Shown piece by piece: positions 1-9,700 of a stretch of 14,360 nt of DNA (position 1 is the stretch's first letter; the number at the start of each line of letters is the position of its first letter). Source of the stretch: Phoronis ovalis (taxonomy: Eukaryota; Phoronida; Phoronidae). The position numbers were made by a program, and so were the translations under genes. Location: positions 1 to 14,360 of the forward strand of contig JAOXYB010032786.1 of NCBI GenBank assembly GCA_028565635.1, read 5' to 3'. The notes beneath the pieces were generated by a model, which did no database searches, was not told the DNA's origin, and was given only the letters and a program-made list of their open reading frames with translations.

Positions 1-54
1 CCTATGGTTTTCCGAGTTGATTGCTCAATTGCTAACAACTGGATGGAAGAGAGC
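1..54 (+). other. Possible 3' end of an upstream exon (donor GTGAGT)
   Basis: The first 54 bases are open in one frame (ending W-M-E-E-S) and stop at a good 5' splice site, AGC|GTGAGT. A plausible partner acceptor, a T-rich tract ending in TATACAG, lies at 951-967, just upstream of the WAP gene start codon. Joining the two would make bases 968-1068 the rest of a 5' untranslated region, because that frame meets a TAA before the ATG at 1069. It could equally be an exon of another gene that extends to the left of the window. The evidence is splice-site pattern only. Confidence 0.25.
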
Positions 55-265
55 GTGAGTAATTTTTCCGAGTGTTTTTCCGTGACTTTTTGATCAGCTG
101 GGAGGGATGTGTATTGTCATTGACAAAGCTCACTGCTTTGCCATTATTGCTTCTATGTTTTTTCTCTGGGGTTAAACAACGTGGTTAATCCTTGTATTAC
201 AATAGTTCTAAGTCTCCTATTAGTCCGGACACTACTAACCTTATTCCTATCAAAAGATTGTACTT

Positions 266-886
266 GTCCTGGTTCATGACGTTCTGCACTAGTCCTAGCT
301 TTATGACCCTACTATGTAGCCCTACGGCTACGTAGGGTCCCTACGTAGCCGTAGGGCTACATAGTAGGGTCATAAAGCTAGGACTAGTTCTGCACTAGCT
401 CTTGATAATCTGGCTTGTGAGCTGTGCGAACAGTCTCGGAAACTTACATAGCCAATTACAGTGAAAGTGCCCAAACTTCGAAATCTATGTAATGCCTACC
501 GAATTAGTTCATACATCGCTGTCCAGATACTTTCTGATTATCCAACTTCAACTTCAACTACTCCAGTCACAATTTGAAACTCCTGAATTCAGTTTTTACC
601 ATGCAGTAATTTGTTTTACCCTGGGCCTCACACACCAACCCAGTTTTTTGGCAAGTACCCCATCCTGGGTGCCAGTGCAGGAGTTGCAAATAACCATAGA
701 AGTAGTGGGAGTTGAAGGAGTGGATAATCGGAGAGTATCTGGACACTGATATATGAACTCATTCGGTAGGAATTGCATAGATTTCCAAGTTTGAGCACTT
801 TGACTGTAATTGGCTATGTAAGTTTCCATGACTGTTCACACAGCTCACATTATCAAGAGCTAGTGCAGAACGTCATGAACCAGGAC
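266..886. mobile_element. Foldback (long inverted repeat) element, non-autonomous
   Basis: Bases 266-585 and 678-886 are inverted copies of each other. Both ends read GTCCTGGTTCATGAC inward, and similarity continues with scattered mismatches for about 210 bases per arm once the nested palindrome in the left arm is removed. The loop (about 586-677) is unpaired. TACT occurs at 261-264 and again at 887-890 directly next to the element, a possible short target duplication with one extra base on the left. Open frames at 492-749 (+) and 596-829 (-) are shadows of the repeat and resemble no transposase. It is best read as a foldback or MITE-type element; the superfamily is not identifiable. Confidence 0.82.
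288..388. repeat. Perfect 101-bp palindrome nested in the foldback element
   Basis: Arms of 50 bases on each side of a single central T (338) pair without any mismatch. GTTCTGCACTA occurs at 281-291 and again at 387-397. The right arm of the host foldback element has this sequence once and no insert, so the palindrome is a later insertion with an 11-bp duplication and an inserted core of 292-386. Duplications of 9-11 bp are typical of Mutator-like elements, but nothing else here supports that family. Confidence 0.93.
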
Positions 887-1068
887 TACTGTACTTGGTA
901 CTATCCTCGACAATGAATTGTTATTTCTGATGTGAAAACATTGTATGTAAGATCTTTTTGTATACAGGAGCTTACTAATTTACTCTCGCCTACCTGGTTT
1001 GGTAACAGAGTCAACTGTATAACCACCAAGAATCCATTTGTAAATACTTTGTAATTCGAAGTGACAAA

Positions 1069-4000
1069 ATGGAAGAACACCTGCTGGTACGAATTTGCTG
1101 TGTAACAGTAATCCTGTGGTTTTCAATTTATAATGTAGAAAGTACTACATATTGCCCTGTGCTGAATCCTGGGACGTTTGGAACTTGTGATGAACGATGT
1201 GATTCTCGCAACGATAAGTAAGATTTTTACTTCATTTTTTAGAACCTTAAATATATGTGGTTGCATAACATATAGTAATTGGATTCAGTGTTAGTAATTA
1301 ATCATGATAGAATAAATGAACACACAGTGACATAATTCTAAATATTAACTGAAAGTTCTTTAAATTTTAAGTAATCTTGGAAAAAAAATCCTAGTCAAGT
1401 TTGTATGTGACATAAACTTATATTCTACGATACTATATAAACATTTAGATATATAAGTAAACGATATCTGTTGTGTTACTTGTTGTTAATTTCTTATAAG
1501 GTACGTAACATGGCAGATGAATTGACTTAGATTGGATTTATTGTAGCTATGCAAATGTTACTAACACAATAAAATTTATAAAATCTATTTTATTTAATTT
1601 TCTAACACATGGTGTCACTTTGCTTTTTAACATACATCTGTCAGCTAATGTGCTAGACTGTGGATAGTACATTTCAAATTACGGATTTGAATTTTACCAC
1701 TATAGGGATATTGGGAGTAAAATCGGCATTCTTGCAATGTTGTGGATAAAGTAGTAGTTGTTTTACTGCAGAATAAACATTTGGACTTAAAATTATTTCT
1801 ATGCCCTCTGTAATATTAGCGAAATGTAATTGTACCATGAATAAACAAAGGGACCACTTTTAAATATTTTTTCAGTGTGCTGAATCCTAAGCTAGCCTAA
1901 TGTCACATTTTCTCTCTAGACTGGAAACTAACTATTGAATCAACATTTTACTGCCATGTCAAGGATGTCAGTTTTATAGGATATCATAAACCCTCCATTA
2001 ATGGAGACTAGGTGGACAAGCACCCTCTATTTAAGGGCACCCGTGTGAAGAATGCATGGATATTGCAGGGCACCCGTGTGAAGAATGCATGGATATTGCA
2101 GGGCCCCCGTGTGAAGAATGCATGGATATTGCAGGTCACCCGTGTGAAGAATGCATGGATATTGCAGGTCACCCGTGTGAAGAATGCATGGATATTGCAG
2201 GGCCCCCGTGTGAAGAATGCATGGATATTGCAGGGCCCCCATGTGAAGAATGCATGGATATTGCAGGTCACCCGTGTGAAGAATGCATGGATATTGCAGG
2301 TCACCCGTGCGAAGAATACATGGATATTGCATCAGAAACTGTATTTTGTAGCTTTATTATTTTATGCCATATGGAATGCACTGTTTAGTTATTTGCTGTA
2401 TTAATTTTTTTTTTTTACAGTTGTCCTTATGGACAAAAGTGTTGTTCGCACGGCTGTGGCCATAGTTGTCAGACTGCTATTCCATACAAACAAGAACTTA
2501 CAGCATTAAATGTCAGCATTGTGTTCAACATTTCTTACTCTGTTGCAAATTCCGACAGCAGTGGCTTTGCGGAGGCTGTTAAAACAGCAGTGAGTTCGGG
2601 ACATTTAAATTACTTTGAATTTAGTGTCGCTAAAATTAATGGTAAGTCAGTTTGCACTTTCCAGTGCACATTGTGTCATACAAATGAATGGAACATTCAG
2701 CAGGTGTCACTACTATTCAGCTAACAATTACTTTGCATTGCATGTTGTGTCTTATATATAGGTGTCGCAGCTATTTAGTTAGCATGAGCATGTGCTATCC
2801 AGCACATGTTGTGTTAAACAAAATCTGCAGCATGTATTTATTAATTTAATTGTGTAGTCAATACTGGTCTTCATCAGATTAAAGACACTAATGTGTTTAG
2901 TTTGCATTATAAGTTCTCTTTGTGGTAACTTGGTTCTCCATACTATCATTTGCCTTGATTGTAGACCGAAATAAAAAATTTATTTATATATGTGATGTTA
3001 TAATTCATAAGAAATCTGCTTTGACAACCCTAATTAGTTGTGTTTCTTACTGTAAATAGTGTTAAAATTCAGGATTGTTCAAATATTTTATTTAGTTACT
3101 GAAATTTCTGACTATCAAGGCCAAACTATGGTGAAGATGTTGATAACTAAAGGAGAAGAGTCTTATGATGACTTCTTTGGAAACAGTGGTGAACTTAAAA
3201 CAAGTATTAAATTGGGTGGGTATTTTTATGCTCATTGCTATGTAGTACAGGGTGACACGAAATAAACAGAACACTTGCAATTTTTATAAAATTTTGACAC
3301 GTCAAGTTGGACAAATAAATTTTATCTATTTTTGTATTTCCTTATTTTATGCTCTAGCTAAATGTAATTTGTAGTCCACAAGAAATGTTGTAAGATACTT
3401 AGTTTAACCAAGTGCAGCTCGAAAGTGCTTAAACTTATGCAGCAAAAATCAAAACTGAACAAAAGTAGGCAATTTGATATATTTTCAGAGCACTTTCCAA
3501 AGAGTTTATTATTGCATGGCAATTTCTTTACATATTAAAAGGTTTGTCTTACAGTAGGTTTCTGCTTTGTGATGCATTAAAATGACGTCAGAAATATCTG
3601 TTGTGACGGGACATTGAGGAGGGAAAAAACTAAATATCTACAATCGCGGGTCACGACAATTAAACGACCTTTCCCACCTGAACAATAATAGCTATTGTCT
3701 ACACTCCTAAGAAGATAATTATATTGGACGGCCATTCAGAGTGGTTACAGCATACTCCAGGAATATATGCGATTGAGGGTTATTTATTATACTTTCATTC
3801 TGCAAATACTGAATCTAAGACGGAAATGGAGGGGGTAGGGGAAAGTATTCAATCTCATTGCACAGAAATAAAAAACGATAATTTGATTGCATAAACAAAA
3901 TTATTGCAACCGTAAAACACCAAAATAAAACATACAAGGTTTATCACATTTCATGGACTGAAATAAGATCATTCCCAAATAAAATTCAATGAATCCTACC

Positions 4001-4878
4001 ACACGAAAATAAAATATGAGCCTTTCACATCTGAAAATAAGTTTGCCCCCTTTTCCTCTAAATACATGCAAGTAGTTGGGTAGGCTGAATGGTGAATAAA
4101 TGTGAAATTTGTGCTCGTGTATTTATCCCAGCTATGTATAACATTTTGCGTTGCATGACTGATCCCTACGGAATTTGGGATTCTGTGATTCCTTAGCGAT
4201 TCCCTAACAGACTAAGCTGATGACATCAGAAAAATCTGAGTAACTGCCGTAAACCAGTATTTAGTACTTTATCGGAAGAGAGCATAACTCGGAAACCTAC
4301 TGTAACACATGATTGATGAGATGTCAAGCAGAAGACTGAATAAAAAACAATGAAATTGTTGATCATCAGTGTAGCCCAGAACCAGAAACCCTACCTTTTC
4401 CATCAAAACACCAGGTGGAAAAATTATCTAATTCGTACAAAAAAATTGTATTATATTTTTGATTATTGGGAGGTGTACGTATTTTGGGAAATACCAAATT
4501 CCTTAAAAATGAGGGTAGGAATTTTCAAAAAAATCTAACCTGCAAAATAACATACTGAAGTAATATTCAAAGTAACAATATTTTTTTATGACCTTTAGAA
4601 AAGTAAATTTTTGCCCAAATTTTTATCCTAATGTCAGTGAACAAAAAGTACACTGGACAATGGTTTACTGTGTCTTGTAATTATAATCTTATTGCTGTAT
4701 TTTTTTGTTTGCAGGTCTACTTAAAGTTATGTTCAACAATGAGAACATCTACCCTGTCCGTACTGTATCTGACCTCAAGTATATCTATAAAGCAGCTGAA
4801 TCGAATAGAGGAACCATACAGAGAGTTACTCTCAGTTTTATTTTAACAGCTCTTGCTACTGTCTTCTACTTGGTATAA
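1069..4878 (+). CDS. Single-WAP-domain secreted/surface protein, probably GPI-anchored (four exons)
   Basis: Exons: 1069-1217, 2421-2641, 3096-3215 and 4715-4878 (TAA), giving 217 residues; phases agree at every junction. Residues 1-25 form a signal peptide. Residues 29-67 form a WAP four-disulfide core with all eight cysteines (29, 40, 44, 51, 57, 58, 62, 66) and the hallmark K-C-C-x-x-G-C-G. WAP domains are known mainly as protease inhibitors or antimicrobial modules, so inhibition of extracellular proteases is an inference. Residues 75-185 show a predicted strand-helix-strand-strand-helix-strand order, as in SEA domains, but without a GSVVV-type cleavage site. N-glycosylation sequons lie at N80, N86 and N123. 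Residues 201-217 are hydrophobic and end the protein with no cytoplasmic tail, and small residues (S193, N194, G196) lie upstream, as in a GPI signal. The exon 3 donor GTGGGT (3216) was chosen because GTATTT at 3220 shifts the frame into a stop in exon 4. No named ortholog is recognised. Confidence 0.85.
1218..2420 (+). other. Intron 1 of the WAP gene
   Basis: It starts GTAAGA and ends with a run of T followed by ACAG. It is AT-rich, and the minisatellite at 2035-2331 is the only organised structure I see in it. The WAP domain is split by this intron between its third and fourth cysteines. Confidence 0.85.
2035..2331. repeat. Minisatellite, nine 33-bp units
   Basis: Nine uninterrupted units of 33 bp, beginning GGGCACCCGTGTGAAG and ending GGATATTGCA. 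Unit starts are 2035, 2068, 2101, 2134, 2167, 2200, 2233, 2266 and 2299. Variation sits mainly in the first six bases: GGGCAC in units 1-2, GGGCCC in 3, 6 and 7, GGTCAC in 4, 5, 8 and 9. Unit 7 has CAT for CGT, and unit 9 has two further changes, as expected at an array edge. Because 33 is a multiple of three and the unit lacks stops in several frames, long repetitive frames run through on both strands; these are by-products. The array lies in an intron. Confidence 0.97.
2650..2815. repeat. Degenerate short tandem similarity in WAP intron 2
   Basis: TTGTGT occurs at 2671, 2745 and 2809 with similar surroundings (TTTGCA upstream, GGTGTC downstream at 2703 and 2761). The unit would be about 60-75 bases and heavily diverged. 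The intron (2642-3095) holds nothing else I can name. Confidence 0.35.
3865..4041. repeat. Degenerate interspersed motif array (A)AAATAA
   Basis: Six copies of a (C/T)GAAAATAA-like or CAAAATAAAA-like motif lie at about 3865, 3920, 3959, 3975, 4004 and 4032 with irregular spacing (16-55 bases). Between copies the sequence is GC-richer and not conserved. It lies in intron 3 of the WAP gene (3216-4714). In AT-rich DNA some of this may be chance. The rest of this 1.5-kb intron shows no gene or clear repeat. Confidence 0.4.
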
Positions 4879-5710
4879 TCAATTCATAAAGCGTTTTGTC
4901 CACTAATGGATTACTTTTCAAATTTGAATTCTCAGGAATCTTGTGTAATTTACTTAATGTCATTATTTTAGGTAATTCCTGTTATTTTGAAGTGATATCA
5001 ACTTGTTTCAAGTCAGTTAACAGTAGTGATACACAAAAGGCAATCGACCCAATTTGCCTGGTGAATGTAAATATGTGTATACACATCTGCAGCAAACTGA
5101 TCAAGATATTAAGTGAGGCTATTTAAAAATCAATTTTGAAGGTGACAACTTTAGCACATTACCCTTTCTATTGTCACATTGAGCATAATTTGTTTAGTAA
5201 CTGTTCTATTATATTTTTTGTACTTTTCGATATAAATTGGGTCTATCCTGATCAACAATAGTAACAAGTTGTACAGTATTGTATAAATTTTCTTATGTAC
5301 ATTTGCAGGAACTTTTATACTGTATCACAACATACTAACCAGAATATAAAGTGGTTGTTTTTATTTTTAAGTGTTTCACGGATACTTGCGATATTTGACA
5401 GTTGTAGTGAGGCTGATTTTATTTATATCCTCACTGTGTAAGGACTAACATGTAAAACATGCATTAATATAAAAAACTTCGGAGGTTCAGCAACAAACAA
5501 GTCAAGAACACATTCCCAGTGATGCCACTAATTTTCCTGCGAGAACTGCATAATAATGTAAATGTAGAATGAACAAGTCACAACAAGTAGTAGTTTATAT
5601 TGTAGGTTTGTTGGTGACAAAACAACTCTGTACTTATGTAATTAGATGTCAGAGACATATTTTTAATCACAAAACTGTAAAAATTTTAAATAAATGTATT
5701 GTAATGCAAC
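4879..5710 (+). other. 3' untranslated region of the WAP gene
   Basis: From the TAA at 4876-4878 to just beyond the first canonical poly(A) signal I find downstream. The stretch is AT-rich and its open frames (for example 4896-5126) have no protein-like features. Its 3' limit is inferred. Confidence 0.55.
5689..5694 (+). terminator. Poly(A) signal AATAAA, WAP gene
   Basis: AATAAA on the + strand about 810 bases after the stop codon, followed by T/G-rich sequence (TGTATTGTAATG). It is the first exact hexamer I find after the stop. Cleavage would fall near 5705-5715. Confidence 0.55.
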
Positions 5711-5782
5711 AAAGCTAAATATATGAACAGCATAGGAGTATTTTCCAGCAAAGGCTTACATTTTATAATCAAGTCTACATAT

Positions 5783-5788
5783 TTTATT
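5783..5788 (-). terminator. Poly(A) signal AATAAA (TTTATT on +), calumenin gene
   Basis: On the - strand this hexamer follows the calumenin stop codon by about 960 bases. Cleavage would fall near 5765. A variant ATTAAA at 6425-6420 could give a shorter transcript. Confidence 0.45.
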
Positions 5789-6599
5789 CAGTGCTGCTGT
5801 ATACTGGAACAATCACGTACATTTTTAACATCATTTGTTTAGATTGTCTAATAAAACAAGCATTTGTTTACTACATATGAACAAAAATGAAGGCATAGGA
5901 ATTTCCACAAATTCCACATATGCTTTAAAATATGGCACATAAATGGAGGATTATGCACTGAATAGTTGATAGACCCTGAGTTGTCTCTCTAATTCTGGGT
6001 ATCATCAGAGATGGGTATTCAACACCTTGGCACTAAATGTTCACATATATTAATGAATGCCTCAACAAAGCTGTCATTTGTGCAATCTGTAAAATCTCAA
6101 ATGTGAAACGGCCTACGAACAATACAACCAATATGAGAACTGAAGAAACCACCTTTCTTCATGGCTAGGATTCTGGTTTGTTTTGTTTCGTGATATTGAG
6201 GGACGTTTGCTAAGGGTGCAGGGACTATCGACTTTTAGTGTTTGAGTCTTTAACCCAAATATCACATGCAATATTCTCCAGTACGACTTATACGGTGGGT
6301 ACTCCACACTTGACATAATAGCACCATTCTGATTGTGATAAATTAAATATAAACATGACAATACTAATTAGTACTCAACAGAACAGTTTGAGCTTTGTCG
6401 GTAAACACTTCTAACAAGATTTAATGAAAATCATAAAACGGAAGCCCTTTGTTAAAGAGCAATTAAATTTGGTAAACTGATGAGGCAGCATCATTACATT
6501 GCTACATCTACTTAAGTACAAAATATTTTCTATCCATGAATCTGTACAGTTAAAAAAATGTAATTTCTATTAAGTCGGTCCCTGACCAATGCTAAAACT

Positions 6600-6704
6600 A
6601 AGATCGACTTTATCACCTTTGCTTATTTCACGAAGAGTAATAATTTTGTTTCATGTTTACCAGCTATGATCTCTTACTATATTATGGGTGGCAAAGTCGA
6701 TCTT
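6600..6704 (-). repeat. Inverted repeat (possible stem) in the calumenin 3' UTR
   Basis: AAGATCGACTTT at 6600-6611 is exactly complementary to AAAGTCGATCTT at 6693-6704, and pairing extends a few more bases with mismatches (TATCACC against GGTGGC). The loop would be about 80 bases. In the transcript it lies 45-150 bases after the stop codon. Confidence 0.6.
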
Positions 6705-6748
6705 TTAAACAACTTTGTACAGGCAATGAAATAGGAGTATAATAAAAG

Positions 6749-9700
6749 CTAAAGCTCCTCGTGTCTTGTTAAGGCTTCACCATAATCTGTTGCTTGGCTT
6801 CCAACAAAAATTTCGTGTCTGTCTAAAATCTCTTCTTTGGAAAGAACGCCATCCTAACAAAGTAAGCAGAAAATTACAAAGCATTGAAATGCTGCCATTA
6901 CAAGCTTTACATATGCAAACAGCAAAGGCACATTAGGTAGATTGGTTTAATGCTGTTAAATTGCAATCATAACTTACTGGACAATGAAGAACTTCCAGAA
7001 AACAGCCTATTCAGCTGGAAGAATAGGGAATTTGATACACTCACAATAACATTGTATGCATTTTTTAAAATTACAAGGTGGCAGAAATATTTTGATGTCT
7101 GCTGGTTCAGTGTTTAAAAGCCTTTCTTTGTTAAAAAAATGAAGCTGGTATCTGTTTGCAGCAGAACTATGAACTCCAACTATTACTGACCCGATGGTTT
7201 TCTCCTGCTATTTATGTTAACCAGTGACAGTAAGCCGATAACAGAAAAGACAGACAAGAAGATTGCAAAATAAATACAAAGAGTGGTAAACAATACCAAG
7301 AACCTTACCTTGTTTACATCTGATTCATATATTAAATGCTTGGCCTCTGCTTCTGCATGATCATAATCGGGAGGGATTATCCATTCTAAAACTTCATCTC
7401 TATCCATTTTTCCATCGTTGTTTTTGTCTCTGTATGTGGAGAACTGTTCGCGTTCATTTTTCACCCACTCCGGTTCTTCCGCACCATCTTTGTCGGGCCA
7501 CATGTCCCCTAAAATGGGAAGTAAGCATTAATGGTGTTGTATGCCAAACGCTACTCCTACCTTGTAAAATGGACTTGGAAATAACACAGAGAAATGAGTG
7601 AAACCTGGTCTCTAATATCATTCCGCACAAGTCAAAAAAATCAACCTAGTGATATCTTGTGGAAAGGTGGAATTTTGAAAACCTCCCATTTTTTCAATCT
7701 AATTTCATTTCACAGAAAGTGGTCAGAGTAAAAATATCCCTCTTTAACAAGAACTTTCTTGAAAATACATCTGTAACTCGGTGAATCAATGGTCCCAACC
7801 AATTATCTCTTCATGTCATAGCATACAAAATATATGATTTGTTTATAAGGTATAGAATGTGACATAACTTGTCTTATTCAAATATGAATTACATTTATAT
7901 GTACAAATTTGATAGCATGTATTTCTTAAAATATTTGTTATTTATATTTGTGTCAGGTAAGCTTTAAGCAAATTCCGCCAAAAAATGTGTTTTGAATAGT
8001 TACATATCTCAAGAAAGTCACAACATGTCTTGTGCTTACCTGCTGAGATAATAGGTTGGGACCATTGCGAATATTTGTTTACATTAGTTATGGAATAAAA
8101 AGCTGGAGCATGGCATAAATCTTCAGCTTTCTATAACAACACTGGAGTTACAGTATTAAGGCAAGAATATAAGATCCTGTAAGCAAAGTTTGTTTACAGC
8201 AATAAACAAAGTCTACCAATGTATTCATCCAAGCTGATAGAGCCATCTCCATCTTTGTCAATATCTTCAATCGTTTCATCAACAACGACATCTCTCATGT
8301 GATCAGCATCTTCGGGATGAAGAAAGTTAGAAAATTCCTCTTTGGTTACTACGCCATCATTGTCAAAGTCGGCTTTCAGCCATCTTCTTTCTTCGCGACG
8401 AATCATATCCTTGAAATTATAAGCACCATCCTCCATTTCTTCATCTACAAGAAACAAATTTCGGTACTGTAAATTACTGAGATATAGAAAGTTTCCAGAA
8501 CAAAATCTCAAGTTGTAATCATCAACTGTGGAACAAAAAAAAACTTTAGCTTGCAAGCATTGACATAATAATATCTCCTTCAATGCCAGCAATTTCAGAA
8601 GGCAACAAACTGCAAGTATATAAATCTTTTTTTGTCATTGTAACATACCAGTAAGATGGCCATAAGTTTTTTCTCTGTAATCTTTCCATGATATGCTATC
8701 CCCTTCAATATGATGGTCTTTCCATTGTCTTTCAGTGTCTGCTGTCACATAACGCCTTTGTACATATTTAATCCAATCTTTGAGTTCTTCTTCTGTCACT
8801 TTGCCATCACCATCTTTGTCGATTTTATCAGCAATTTTTCTGTATAAGAAAGAATTGGATTATTGCTGTTGCATAAACTGTGCCTAGATTAATCCATGTC
8901 ATTACACGAGCAAGGCCATATTCTTTGCATAGCAGTAGTTTTCTATATGAGGTACAGGAGCCTTTTTTAAATTAATATTTTCATAAGAATTATGTAAAGT
9001 TGTATTTGAGAAGGTAATACAATGCCATAAAGTTTAGTGATGCTAGAAATCTAAGACAGACAATTAATACTTTTCTATGAAAATAGGACACCATGAACTA
9101 GCAAAAACTGGGGTCTTTAGCAAAAATACTTGTATCTCAAATTTTTTTTCAAGGACTGTAGTTTTTCTCTGGACAAGGTACTGTAGTCAAATGTATCATG
9201 CATAATGTGAACGTGCTAAATAATACACCAGCATCTTACCCTAGTCGTTCTTTGATCTCATCTTCAGAAAGATGTGAAAATTGTTTAGCTGTGTCTGGAT
9301 CAACAAAGGCTGGTTCTCCAGCCTAGAATGTAATACATTTTTTTATGGTTTGTTCTATATCCATTTACTGACCACAGCTTTCTAGCATACATTTTATCAG
9401 CCATCTTGAACTTAAAACTTAATCCCACCAATTTATTACTTAAAATCAGTTACAGTGAAAGATTAATAAAAATTTCAATGGTTTCAATGTAAATATACAT
9501 AATTGCAGTAAAGGCAGACATGGTGCAGACTTGTACTTAAAATTCAAGATGGCCAAAAAACAAGTTGTGGTCAGGCAATAGCTAAGTTATCATGCATACC
9601 CTAATCTTTCTTTGCTCTCTTCAGGTGAAAGCTGATCAAATGTTTTAGATTCTTCTTTACCCAAAAAAGCTTCATGGTCGTAATCTGGATTGTGTTCATT

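Larger units (their letters stand above)
5765..6748 (-). other. 3' untranslated region of the calumenin-like gene
   Basis: The stretch between the stop codon (6751-6749) and the nearest exact poly(A) hexamer. It contains the inverted repeat at 6600-6704. The open frame at 6113-6361 (-) has no recognisable features and is treated as non-coding. Confidence 0.5.

Noticed and set aside
2035-2331. CRISPR-like array
   Set aside because: Units are directly adjacent with no unique spacers, and the surroundings are a spliced animal gene.
2008-2404. Long repetitive open frames on both strands (11-residue peptide repeats)
   Set aside because: They are produced by the 33-bp period of the intronic minisatellite. 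Frames run on both strands at once and there is no start context or domain.
3216-3221. Alternative exon 3 donor at 3220 (GTATTT) in the WAP gene
   Set aside because: Joining it to exon 4 shifts the frame and gives a stop within a few codons. GTGGGT at 3216 keeps the frame to the hydrophobic tail.
6113-6361. Open frame of 82 codons on the - strand
   Set aside because: It is inside the inferred calumenin 3' UTR with no recognisable features, and is of a length expected by chance.
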